Positions 43,875 to 53,066 of a stretch of 64,000 nucleotides of DNA are shown piece by piece (within the stretch, counting starts at the first letter, position 1; the number at the start of each line of letters is the position of its first letter). The DNA is from an uncultured Dorea sp. (GTDB lineage Bacteria > Bacillota > Clostridia > Lachnospirales > Lachnospiraceae): assembly GCF_934294775.1 (NCBI RefSeq), contig NZ_CAKRAH010000010.1:15468-79467 (forward strand), given 5' to 3'. The notes below the pieces were generated by a model that saw only the letters and a list, made by a program, of their open reading frames with translations, was not told where the DNA came from and did no database searches. The translations under genes were made by a program, and so were the position numbers.

Positions 43875-46043
43875 ATGGTTGTATTACTGGTTGGCGGTGG
43901 CAGCAGACTGATGGATGCCATGATCAACAAGTTGAATAAATGTGGACACAGAGTATATCTGATCACTGGAAAGAAGGAGAGCCATTTTACATATCCGAGG
44001 GTATTTGAAAGATATGATTTTCCTTATAGCAGTGACAGTATCAAAGAAATCTTTGAAAGTGTGCGTCCGGATGTGGTGATCTTTCTTGGCGCATATGATT
44101 CGAATTACAGCTGGACGCATACGAGAAAGGAAGCCGTGCAGTATACAGCAGATCTGACGAATATATTATCGGCATATTCTGTGTGTAAAAAGGGAAGATT
44201 TGTCTATCTTTCGTCACAGGAAATATATGGAAAGTCTTATATAGATGACGTTGCGGAAGAGGAAGCTGGATCGGCGAATAATTTCCGTGCGATGGCGATC
44301 GCCCAGGGGGAAGATATCTGTAAGACATATAAAAAGACACAGGATATGGATATTACAGTTATGAGACTGGATCATTTCTATGCTATGCCGAAGAAGGGCG
44401 AAAAGCAGTACAATCCGTGCTACCAGATGGTGGTTGAGGCTCTTAAGAATAACCGGATATCCGCAAGCAGAAGGAATCTTTTTTCCATGATCTACCTGGA
44501 TGATGTGGTGGAATATATCTATCAGGTGACGGAAGCAGAATCGCTGAAGCATATGATCTACAACATTACTTCCGGTCAGGTAATCTCGCAGATGGATCTG
44601 GCGGAATTGATACAGAAGTATATGAAAGAGAAGACCGAGATTGCAGATGCAACGGTCGGAGAGAATCACCGTCTGGTTTTAAAGGGAGAACGCTATAGAG
44701 AAGAATTCGACCAAAAGATATTCGTAGACTATGATGCCGGTGTAAAACAGACTGTGGAATATATGGAAAAACACAGTGAGGCATTTCTGAAAGGAAATGA
44801 TGAGACGACCCAGTGGAGTAATATCAAGATCATAGCGAAGCTTCTGGTGCCGTATATAGAAAATATGATCTGCTTCATTCCATTTTTCATGCTGAATAAC
44901 AGGGCGGTGGGAAGCCAGTATTTTGACAGACTGGATTTTTACCTTCTGTATGTGCTGTTGTTTGCAATTGTGTATGGGCAGCAGCAGGCGGTATTTTCCG
45001 GACTGCTTGCAACAGCAGGTTACTGCTTCCGGCAGATGTACCAGCAGAGTGGATTTGAAGTGATGCTGAATTATAATACGTATGTGTGGATGGCACAGAT
45101 ATTCATCCTTGGTATGGTCGTGGGATATATGCGGGATCAGCTACATTTTATCCAGCATGAAGACGAGGAAGAGATCGGTTATCTGAACGGGCAGATTGAT
45201 GATATCGCAGATATCAATGACAGTAATGTCCGCATGAAGCATACATTTGAAGCACAGATTGTAAACCATAAGGATAGCCTCGGAAAGATCTATTCGATCA
45301 CGTCAAAGCTTGACCAGTATGAGCCGGAAGAAGTGCTCTTCTATGCGGCGCAGATACTGGAGCAGCTGATGGACAGTAAAGATATTGCCATCTATTCTGT
45401 GGCAAATGGTGACTATGCGCGTCTGTTCTCATTTACATCAGAGACAGCAAAAAAGATGGGCAATTCCATTCATTATAGTGTTATGGATGAGATGTATAAT
45501 GAACTGAAGGAAGACCGGATATTCATCAACAGGAATATGAATCCGGAGTACCCGCTGATGGCAAATGCGATCTATTCGGAGAATGAGATGCAGATCATCC
45601 TGATGGTATGGGGAATCCCGTGGGAGAGAATGAATCTTGCGGAGGCCAACAGACTCCGTGTCATTGGTTATCTGATCCAGAATGCAGTGGTACGTGCGAA
45701 CCGTTATCTGGATGCGTTAAGAGAAGACCGGTATATGGAAGGAACCGATATCTTGAAAGAAGATGCATTTATCCATCTGGTTACTGCCTTTTCTAATGCA
45801 AAGAGAGACGGGCTGGCAGAATGTACACTGATAAAGATGGGAGTGTCAAGAGGAGAGTTCCAGCGGACTGCAAGAAAGATTGAGAAGAACTTAAGACGGT
45901 CAGATTATATGGGACTTATGGAAGACCGGCTTTATGTACTGCTTACCAATACCGATGAGGAAAATGCAGGATATGTCCTGAAACGGTTCCAGGAGATTGG
46001 ATGTGAAGGTACGGTTGCCCGTGAGGAGGTTGCAGGATGTTAA
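43875..46043 (+). CDS. pelD: PelD-like c-di-GMP receptor fused to a degenerate NAD-epimerase domain
   Basis: 722 residues; ATG 43875 is six bases after GAGGTG. Domains: extended-SDR epimerase fold (about 1-300), two to four membrane helices (about 320-415), coiled linker, GAF (about 480-610) and a GGDEF-like end (about 630-720). The SDR catalytic Tyr-x3-Lys is lost (MAIAQ in FRAMAIAQGEDI near 140) and the Gly motif is altered, so this domain is probably inactive. In the GGDEF-like part the active-site motif is EDRLY (683-687), but the c-di-GMP-binding I-site RxxD is kept as RRSD (674-677), with the correct five-residue spacing. That is the PelD pattern: a receptor, not a cyclase. It overlaps the next gene by seven bases. 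Confidence 0.85.
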   Translation: MVVLLVGGGSRLMDAMINKLNKCGHRVYLITGKKESHFTYPRVFERYDFPYSSDSIKEIFESVRPDVVIFLGAYDSNYSWTHTRKEAVQYTADLTNILSAYSVCKKGRFVYLSSQEIYGKSYIDDVAEEEAGSANNFRAMAIAQGEDICKTYKKTQDMDITVMRLDHFYAMPKKGEKQYNPCYQMVVEALKNNRISASRRNLFSMIYLDDVVEYIYQVTEAESLKHMIYNITSGQVISQMDLAELIQKYMKEKTEIADATVGENHRLVLKGERYREEFDQKIFVDYDAGVKQTVEYMEKHSEAFLKGNDETTQWSNIKIIAKLLVPYIENMICFIPFFMLNNRAVGSQYFDRLDFYLLYVLLFAIVYGQQQAVFSGLLATAGYCFRQMYQQSGFEVMLNYNTYVWMAQIFILGMVVGYMRDQLHFIQHEDEEEIGYLNGQIDDIADINDSNVRMKHTFEAQIVNHKDSLGKIYSITSKLDQYEPEEVLFYAAQILEQLMDSKDIAIYSVANGDYARLFSFTSETAKKMGNSIHYSVMDEMYNELKEDRIFINRNMNPEYPLMANAIYSENEMQIILMVWGIPWERMNLAEANRLRVIGYLIQNAVVRANRYLDALREDRYMEGTDILKEDAFIHLVTAFSNAKRDGLAECTLIKMGVSRGEFQRTARKIEKNLRRSDYMGLMEDRLYVLLTNTDEENAGYVLKRFQEIGCEGTVAREEVAGC

Positions 46044-46999
46044 ACAGAGAAGAGATAGCATTTCTGATTGTATGCATTCTGAATCTTCTGGCTGCGTTCA
46101 TCTATCTGCTATACGGGATTCTGATCCGTGGGACGATCCATGATAAGCAGGAAGAGGATGTAGAAAAGATTGATAGGCGGAAGGAAAACAGAAGGACATA
46201 TCTGATCCGGTTCATCATTATGGTGCTGTGTCCGGTGGTGGGTCCGATGTACTTCCTGATCAGTTATCTGGTCTATATCACGATCTTCCGGCAAAGTGTT
46301 GACCTGGAGGATGTTGTATTTAGCAAAGAGCGTGTGAAGACGAGACTGAAAGCGGATGAAGAACGGGAACGGGATATGGTTCCGCTGGAGGAAGCGCTGG
46401 CGGTCAGTGATAAAAAGAGTGTCCGTATGCTGATGCTCAATGTAATCCGGGGAAATGTAAAGGAATCACTGGAGACGATCATGATGGCATTAGACAGCGA
46501 GGATTCCGAGACGTCACATTATGCAGCGTCCGTCTTAAGAGATGAGCTGAATGAATTCCGCGCGGATGTGCAGAAATTATACAGCGAGATCAAGGATGAA
46601 GAAGAGGATGAAACCGAATGTGAAGAGATGCTGATCGATTACATGGATATAGTACTCGGACAGAAAATTTTTGACCAGATGGAACAGAACCGGTTCGTGG
46701 ATATGATGGATGAAGCTGGGGATTCTCTGTATCTTAAGAATCCACTGCGCCTTACGCCGCAGCGTTATGAGGGGATCGCACTTAAACTTCTTGGATTGGA
46801 AAAGTTTGAAGAAGTAGAAAAATGGTGTAAAAGACTGGAAACGCAGTATCCGAATGAACTGGCTGCATATACATGCAGATTAAAATTATATTTTACACGA
46901 AATGACAGAGAACAGTTTTTCGAAGTCCTTGAAAAATTAAAACAATCAAAAGTTGTAATAGATCAGGAGACATTAGAGCTTATAAGAATTTTCAACTGA
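46037..46999 (+). CDS. pelE: PelE-like membrane protein
   Basis: 320 residues. Two N-terminal membrane helices (IAFLIVCILNLLAAFIYLLY and FIIMVLCPVVGPMYFLISYL) are followed by a charged cytosolic part with helical-repeat character (EEALAVSDKKSVRMLML near 110, LGLEKFEEVEKWCKRLETQYP near 250). Two helices plus TPR-like repeats directly after pelD is the layout of PelE, which docks the PelD receptor and PelF transferase at the membrane. Sequence identity to Pseudomonas PelE is not obvious by eye, so the name rests on architecture and order. Confidence 0.72.
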   Translation: MLNREEIAFLIVCILNLLAAFIYLLYGILIRGTIHDKQEEDVEKIDRRKENRRTYLIRFIIMVLCPVVGPMYFLISYLVYITIFRQSVDLEDVVFSKERVKTRLKADEERERDMVPLEEALAVSDKKSVRMLMLNVIRGNVKESLETIMMALDSEDSETSHYAASVLRDELNEFRADVQKLYSEIKDEEEDETECEEMLIDYMDIVLGQKIFDQMEQNRFVDMMDEAGDSLYLKNPLRLTPQRYEGIALKLLGLEKFEEVEKWCKRLETQYPNELAAYTCRLKLYFTRNDREQFFEVLEKLKQSKVVIDQETLELIRIFN

Positions 47000-47026
47000 T
47001 CATGCAGATAAAAGGAGGTGAAAGCA

Positions 47027-49456
47027 ATGTCGATGAATACACTTACAATGATACAGATCACAGAAGTATTTGCAGCATATACGCTCATAACATTGCTTTT
47101 ACCGTGGATCGCACTCAGAAAAGTTTTCCGCAAATTTACCATTCCGGAGCAGATCATGGGGTATTTCCTCGCAGGAAATATCTATGTGATCTATCTGGTA
47201 TTTCTGATGGAGTTTCTGCACATTTCCGGCAGAGTGAGTCTGATAATCGGAAATGTTGTTCCATTTGTGGTGATCCTGTATAAAAAGTTTAAAGGACATA
47301 TCCCGGAGATGATCGAAGAGGCGCTTGTAAAGATACAGTATATTTTACATGGTGAGATAGGACTTAAGACATTTTTCTTTGGAAAAAGAGAAAAGAAAGA
47401 TGGAACATTTACAAAAAATGATGTAAAAAGATGGCTTACTTACGTGCCGGATGTAATCCTGACAGCGCTGATCGTAGCCGGTGTATGTTATGTGTATGGG
47501 AAGAATGCAGTAACCGTGTACGGATATAAGGCATCCGATATGCCGGTGCACACATACTGGGTGAACCTGATGGATGAGAATCATATCTTCGGTGCCGGCG
47601 TGTACCCACATGGATTCCACTGTATCATCTATTATCTGCATGCGGTATTCGGGTTCAGGACGTATGTGGTGATGCGGGTGTTTGGATTTGTGCAGACAGT
47701 GTTCATACATCTGGCGATATTGGTGCCGCTTCGGGGATTGTGTAAGAACCGGTATACACCTTACATGGGAACCGCGGTATATCTGTTTGGTAATTTCTTC
47801 TCTGCACAGACATATTCCAGATATGCAAGCACATTGCCGCAGGAATATGGAATGCTTTTTATCTTTCCGACCGCATATTTTGCGATTATGTTTTTTCAGA
47901 AATATGCAGCTGCATTAAAGGCAGAGAAAGAAGGACAAGAAGAAGTGAAGAATGCAAAAACAAAGGAAAGCAGATGGGATCTGCTGGGACTTGTTATTAG
48001 TTTTTCACTTACATTAACGGTTCATTTTTATAATACAATGATTGCAGGCGTGTTGTGTATAGGTATTGCAATGGGATATTTCTTCCGGTGTTTCCGTTGG
48101 AAATATCTGAAACAGCTGATCGTTGCGGCTCTCTTAAGCATCGTGCTGGCTGTGGCACCTATGGCAATTGGTGTTGCGATGGGAAATCCTCTGCAGGGTT
48201 CTCTTTACTGGGGCATGAATGTAATTAAGGGGACTGCGAATGAAGAAGGAAATATCAGTACTAAAAAAGAAGTTGTCAAAGATAAGAATGGAAATGAAGT
48301 AACCGTTGTCGGAGATGTTGATGAAGAGACGATAGAGAAGATTAAGAATAATATGATCATAACAGAGAGTGACGGTAAGACTCCGGTAAATCCAGAAGAA
48401 AAGACATTAAAAGATGTGCTGAAGATGAAGGCTGCGATTATATTGTCTCAGACAAAAAATTATGTACTGAATAACAGCGAAAAGATGACGAAAGGTCTGG
48501 TGCTGTGCGTTGTGATAAGTATATTGCTGGGACTTATTAGTATCATTTTCAGAAGAGTTGATTATGGAGGTATGATATGGTCGATCGGTGCATATACAGG
48601 ACTTATGTTTCTAATGCAGTCGATGGGAGCACTGGGACTTCCGGCACTTATGGATCCGGCAAGAAATAGTATCTTTTTTGCATATTCGATAGGGGTATTG
48701 CTGGCAGTTACAGCGGATGCAGTATTGTATCTGATTGTCGGAGCGCCAGAGGATATGAAAAAAACAGATGCTGTTCAGAGGAAAAGGTTAAGATTGAGAT
48801 TATGCCTGATGAACCTTGGAGCATTCGCATTATTAGTAATGATGGGAAAGTATGTCTGGGAACATAAGTTATATAAAGAACCAATTAAGACAACTGCCTT
48901 TGAGATGAACGAAGCAATCACATGTCTGACTAACATTATAAAAAGTAATGAGAAAAATACATGGACAATTTGTTCTGCCAATGATGAGACACAGATGGTG
49001 CATGGAAGCGGCTATCATTATGAGACGATTACCTTTCTGAAAGATATGAGAAAGATCAACAAGAATCCGGTGGTAAAACTTCCGACGAATATGGTATATT
49101 TTTTCATTGAAAAGGAGCCTCTGAATTATGCACAGACAGCGAATCCTGATGAGTGGAAAGATGTAAAAGTATCTAAGAAATATGCAGAACAGCCATTGTG
49201 TCTTTCTTCAGGACTGGCACCATATCTGCGAGAAGACAGAGCAGTGACGATGTCACACATGTACTACTGGGCACAGGAATTTATGAAGTTGTATCCGAAT
49301 GCAATGAATGTCTATTATGAGACAGATACATTTGTCTGCTACAGAGTCAGTCAGAATGGATATAACCTGTATAACTTTGCCATTGATTATGGTTATAACG
49401 ATCCGGTGCAGAAGATTACGACTAAGACAGATCAAACGAAGACCGGACAAAAGTAG
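47027..49456 (+). CDS. Large polytopic membrane protein of the Pel-like locus, GT-C-like
   Basis: 809 residues from ATG 47027 after AAAGGAGGTG. Twelve or more membrane helices are interrupted by a cytosolic insert near 95-145 and a hydrophilic loop at about 405-480. The early loop after helix 4, with YGYKASDMPVHTYWV and YPHGFH, carries Asp and His placed as in GT-C glycosyltransferases. A C-terminal extracytosolic domain of about 180 residues follows the last helix. Standard Pel operons have no such gene, so it is an accessory or replacement part that may modify or start the polymer outside the membrane. I do not recognise a named family with confidence. Confidence 0.78.
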   Translation: MSMNTLTMIQITEVFAAYTLITLLLPWIALRKVFRKFTIPEQIMGYFLAGNIYVIYLVFLMEFLHISGRVSLIIGNVVPFVVILYKKFKGHIPEMIEEALVKIQYILHGEIGLKTFFFGKREKKDGTFTKNDVKRWLTYVPDVILTALIVAGVCYVYGKNAVTVYGYKASDMPVHTYWVNLMDENHIFGAGVYPHGFHCIIYYLHAVFGFRTYVVMRVFGFVQTVFIHLAILVPLRGLCKNRYTPYMGTAVYLFGNFFSAQTYSRYASTLPQEYGMLFIFPTAYFAIMFFQKYAAALKAEKEGQEEVKNAKTKESRWDLLGLVISFSLTLTVHFYNTMIAGVLCIGIAMGYFFRCFRWKYLKQLIVAALLSIVLAVAPMAIGVAMGNPLQGSLYWGMNVIKGTANEEGNISTKKEVVKDKNGNEVTVVGDVDEETIEKIKNNMIITESDGKTPVNPEEKTLKDVLKMKAAIILSQTKNYVLNNSEKMTKGLVLCVVISILLGLISIIFRRVDYGGMIWSIGAYTGLMFLMQSMGALGLPALMDPARNSIFFAYSIGVLLAVTADAVLYLIVGAPEDMKKTDAVQRKRLRLRLCLMNLGAFALLVMMGKYVWEHKLYKEPIKTTAFEMNEAITCLTNIIKSNEKNTWTICSANDETQMVHGSGYHYETITFLKDMRKINKNPVVKLPTNMVYFFIEKEPLNYAQTANPDEWKDVKVSKKYAEQPLCLSSGLAPYLREDRAVTMSHMYYWAQEFMKLYPNAMNVYYETDTFVCYRVSQNGYNLYNFAIDYGYNDPVQKITTKTDQTKTGQK

Positions 49457-49484
49457 AAGATTAATGATAAAAGGAGTGTAAGCG

Positions 49485-51311
49485 ATGGTATCACGAAGAA
49501 ATTTTTTCGCAATCACGATTGTGATGGGGATTATCTTTTTCTTATTCCAGTTCTCGAATATTGCGAAAGAAAGATGGAACCATTATGAGGAAAACTCTTA
49601 TGTGACCAAAAAAGAAGATCTTCCGACGAACAGAACCGCATACCAGGCAAGACAGAATACAGAAGCGGCAGAATCAATCGTATATGTCGGAAGAAATTCC
49701 AGCAAAACATGCGTAGAAGTAGCAGCAAACTGGGCTTCTTATATGAAAAAAGGAATTACAACTTACACTTCTTTTCGAAATTATGATCAGGCAATTGCAG
49801 CAAAAAAGATCAGGCAGCCAAAGCTTATGCTGATTGAATCAGCTGATATCAACTGGAAAGATAAAAGTGAGATCCAGAAGATGCAAAAGTATGTAGATAC
49901 AGGAATCAACCTTGTATTCAGCCGGATGCCAGACTCAACACTGGTGAAAGAAAATGAATCCATCCGGCAGTTACTTGGAATATATTCTGTGAAAAAAGAT
50001 CAGACGACGGTAAAAGGAATCCAGTTGTATGAAGGATTCTTACTTGGCGGCAATACATTCTACGAAGCAACCACAAAGGAAGAAAAGAAGAATCAGGATT
50101 TTGAACTGGAATTTCCATGGTACAAGCTTGAGACAGGAACGAAGTCTTATATGCGTGGTATTCCAAAGAATCCTAAGGTTGAAAGTGAAGACTATCCTCC
50201 AGTCATCTGGAGTAAAAGCTTTGCAAAGGCAAATGTATTCGTGATCAACGGAGACTTTATGGAAGATTCCACAGGTCTTGGAATCTTAACCGGTATTCTG
50301 TGTGAGACGAATGAGTATACCATCTATCCGGTAGTCAATGCACAGAATCTGGTACTTGCCAACTATCCTGGTATGGCAGAAGAAAATGATAAAAAGATGC
50401 AGGAAGTTTACAGCCAGTCGTTAAGAGGTGTATTCAGAGATATCGTATGGCCATCTATATCGTCTGTATATGAGAAGAATAACCTGGGTCTGACCTGTAT
50501 GCTGGCTCCGCAGTTCGATTATGAGGATAAGAATGAGCCAAAGGATAAAGAACTGGAATACTATCTGAGACTGATCAATGAGGAAAATGGCGAAGCAGGA
50601 TTATCTGGATATCAGGTGTCAGATATAAAGATCAAAGAAAAGCTGGATGCAGATAATAAATACATCCAGAAACAGGTTCCGGGATACAGTTTTGCATCAT
50701 TTTATCAGGGAAATCTGAGTGAAAAAGAACTTGCAGATGCATTGAATGAATCGATGCTTAAGAGCGTAAGAACAGTAGTAGAAGACAGCGAAAAAGACAG
50801 CGATGTGATCGGATATCAGAGCAGATATATTACGAAGCAGAAGTCTGTGATCAGTGGATTCAAACATACTTACCGTGATGACTTCCGCATGAAGAGTGTG
50901 GAATCTGCACTTGGCTACACCAGTGTACTTGCTGATATGTCAAAGGTAGCGTACTCGGAGAGTGAAGATGACAGCTGGGAAAAATTAAGCGAGAAATTCG
51001 CTTCCTATACTTCTTCATACTGGAAGGCATTCGAAGATTTTGATAAGACAACGACAGCTGAAACAGACTTCAGGATCCGCAGATTCCTGGCGCTTGATTA
51101 TACACAGGAGAAGAAAGACGATACGATCACACTGGATGTAAGCAACGTCGGGGATACAACGTCCTGGTTCATCTTAAGAACACATGACAGAAAGATCGAT
51201 AAAGTAACAGGTGGAAGCTATAAGAAAATCGAAGACGATGCATGGCTTATTCAGGCGGATAAAAGCCATGTGACGATCAAGCTAAAAGAAGAGAATCTTT
51301 ATTATCATTAA
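49485..51311 (+). CDS. DUF2194-like extracytosolic protein of the Pel-like locus
   Basis: 608 residues. One N-terminal anchor helix (NFFAITIVMGIIFFLFQFS) precedes a large outside domain. The first 280 residues look like a Rossmann-like domain (ESIVYVGRNSSKTCVEVAANW, KLMLIESADI, NVFVINGDFM). The next region (LTCMLAPQFDYEDKNEP) resembles the strand order of the polysaccharide-deacetylase-like part of DUF2194 proteins, followed by a C-terminal beta domain. In Pel systems PelA supplies deacetylase and hydrolase activity outside the membrane; this protein sits where PelA is expected, just before pelF. Activity is inferred; no clean His/Asp deacetylase motif is visible. Confidence 0.72.
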   Translation: MVSRRNFFAITIVMGIIFFLFQFSNIAKERWNHYEENSYVTKKEDLPTNRTAYQARQNTEAAESIVYVGRNSSKTCVEVAANWASYMKKGITTYTSFRNYDQAIAAKKIRQPKLMLIESADINWKDKSEIQKMQKYVDTGINLVFSRMPDSTLVKENESIRQLLGIYSVKKDQTTVKGIQLYEGFLLGGNTFYEATTKEEKKNQDFELEFPWYKLETGTKSYMRGIPKNPKVESEDYPPVIWSKSFAKANVFVINGDFMEDSTGLGILTGILCETNEYTIYPVVNAQNLVLANYPGMAEENDKKMQEVYSQSLRGVFRDIVWPSISSVYEKNNLGLTCMLAPQFDYEDKNEPKDKELEYYLRLINEENGEAGLSGYQVSDIKIKEKLDADNKYIQKQVPGYSFASFYQGNLSEKELADALNESMLKSVRTVVEDSEKDSDVIGYQSRYITKQKSVISGFKHTYRDDFRMKSVESALGYTSVLADMSKVAYSESEDDSWEKLSEKFASYTSSYWKAFEDFDKTTTAETDFRIRRFLALDYTQEKKDDTITLDVSNVGDTTSWFILRTHDRKIDKVTGGSYKKIEDDAWLIQADKSHVTIKLKEENLYYH

Positions 51312-51315
51312 AATC

Positions 51316-51333
51316 AGAGTGTGTCTGAAAAAT
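51316..51333 (+). repeat. Short repeat AGAGTGTGTCTGAAAAAT
   Basis: It starts right after the stop of the DUF2194-like gene and matches the 52927 copy at 16 of 18 positions. Downstream, ATTTTTCAG near 51373 can pair with CTGAAAAAT, enclosing a TCTGCT/AGCAGA hairpin. Confidence 0.5.
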
Positions 51334-51458
51334 ATGTATATTCTGCTTTGTAGCAGATATCTTGCGGCAAACATTTTTCAGGTACCTTCTGGTGCGACTG
51401 GAAGGATATTAAGAATAAACAAATATTTATGGTAATAATAGAGCAAGAGGAGAACAAG

Positions 51459-52928
51459 ATGCGAGTATGTATTGTAGCAGAAGGGTGTTACCCTTATGTG
51501 GTAGGTGGTGTATCAAGCTGGATACACAGCCTGATCAAATTATTTCCAAAAACTGAATTTGTAATTCTTACCATTGTGGCGAATCGTTCTATGCGTGGCA
51601 AATTCGTGTATGAGATGCCGGAAAATGTATCGGAAGTCCATGAGCTGTATCTGGATGATGTAGACTGGAATGCAAGACACGGACGCAGGAAGAAGATGAC
51701 AAAAGAACAATACCATGCACTCCGCAGCCTGGTGCTGAATCAGGATGTAGAGTGGAATGTCTTATTTGACATGTTCCAGAATGAGAATATATCGGTAAAT
51801 GATGTTCTGATGGGAGAAAATTTCTTAAATGCAGTAAAAGAATGCTATCGTTTAAAATACAGCCAGATTGTATTTTCGGATTTTTTATGGACGATGCGTT
51901 CGATATACCTTCCTCTTTTCTTCACATTTCAGATGGAGCTTCCGAAGGCAGATCTGTATCACTGTGTGGCAACCGGATATGCAGGTGTGCTTGGTGCGAT
52001 GGCAAAGCACTTATACGGAAGCCGGCTTCTGATTTCCGAACACGGAATCTACACCAGAGAGCGTGAAGAAGAACTGATTAAGGCAAAATGGGTACAGGGT
52101 GTCTATAAGAACATCTGGATCGAGCAGTTCCGTAAGATGTCAAAGCTTGCCTACCAGGAGGGTGAACTGATCACCAGCCTGTTCGAGCATGCAAGAAAGC
52201 TTCAGACAGAACTGGACTGCCCGGAAGAAAAGACAATGGTGACACCGAATGGTATCCGGGTTGAGAATTTTCAGGACATTCCGGGAAGAACAGAGGAAGA
52301 CAAAGGATTTGTCAATATCGGTGCGGTGCTTCGTGTAACACCGATCAAAGATGTAAAGACGATGATACAGGCATTTGGATTTGCCAAAAAAAGAGAACCG
52401 TCATTAAAGCTCTGGATCATGGGACCATGCGAAGAAGATCAGGAATATGCACAGGAATGCTTTGATCTGGTGGAAAGTATGGAGATAAAAGATGTTGTAT
52501 TTACCGGACGAATCAATGTAAGAGAGTATCTCGGACGGATGGATATGACGATCCTTACCAGTATCAGCGAGGGACAGCCGCTTACGATACTGGAAGGATT
52601 TGCGGCACACAAACCGGCGATTGCAACAGATGTGGGAAACTGCAGCGGTCTGATCTATGGCGAGAGTGACGACTATGGAGATGCGGGAATTGTAACACAC
52701 ATTATGAATGTAGAAGAGATTACAGAAGCCATGCTTCTTCTTGCAAGAAAGAAAGAACTGCGTGAACAGATGGGAGAGACCGGTTATAAGCGTGTGATGG
52801 CAAAATACAGGATAGAATATATGCAGGATACATACTGGAATATCTATAAAGATTTTGCAGACAGCCTGGAGCTTCCATGGGAAGAAGAACCGGTTAAGAT
52901 AGAAGAAAATCCAGAAAAACAAAGCTAG
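51459..52928 (+). CDS. pelF: PelF-like GT4 glycosyltransferase
   Basis: 489 residues from ATG 51459 after AAGAGGAG. The N-terminal VCIVAEGCYPYVVGGVSSW is the PelF signature. SEHGIYTREREEELIKA is the conserved middle motif, MVTPNGIRVENF and GAVLRVTPIKDVKTMI start the C-terminal Rossmann domain, and LTSISEGQPLTILEGFAAHKP is the GT4 E-x7-E motif. PelF polymerises the Pel chain from UDP-activated amino sugars in the cytosol, bound to the PelD-PelE-PelG complex. Among all genes of the locus it is the clearest Pel marker. Confidence 0.92.
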   Translation: MRVCIVAEGCYPYVVGGVSSWIHSLIKLFPKTEFVILTIVANRSMRGKFVYEMPENVSEVHELYLDDVDWNARHGRRKKMTKEQYHALRSLVLNQDVEWNVLFDMFQNENISVNDVLMGENFLNAVKECYRLKYSQIVFSDFLWTMRSIYLPLFFTFQMELPKADLYHCVATGYAGVLGAMAKHLYGSRLLISEHGIYTREREEELIKAKWVQGVYKNIWIEQFRKMSKLAYQEGELITSLFEHARKLQTELDCPEEKTMVTPNGIRVENFQDIPGRTEEDKGFVNIGAVLRVTPIKDVKTMIQAFGFAKKREPSLKLWIMGPCEEDQEYAQECFDLVESMEIKDVVFTGRINVREYLGRMDMTILTSISEGQPLTILEGFAAHKPAIATDVGNCSGLIYGESDDYGDAGIVTHIMNVEEITEAMLLLARKKELREQMGETGYKRVMAKYRIEYMQDTYWNIYKDFADSLELPWEEEPVKIEENPEKQS

Positions 52929-52944
52929 AGCGTGTTTGAAAAAT
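52927..52944 (+). repeat. Short repeat AGAGCGTGTTTGAAAAAT
   Basis: It overlaps the pelF stop codon. It is followed by a TTCCTA...GCAT tail similar to the minus-strand copy at 43460-43501. Confidence 0.5.
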
Positions 52945-53066
52945 CATTCCTACAATCTAGCATTTGAATGAAATATACGTAAATATTGTATAGAAGACGG
53001 TGGCATCATAGATAGAATGATAAAGACCTGGATAGGACGATAAAGTGAATCAAGAAAGGATCATAT

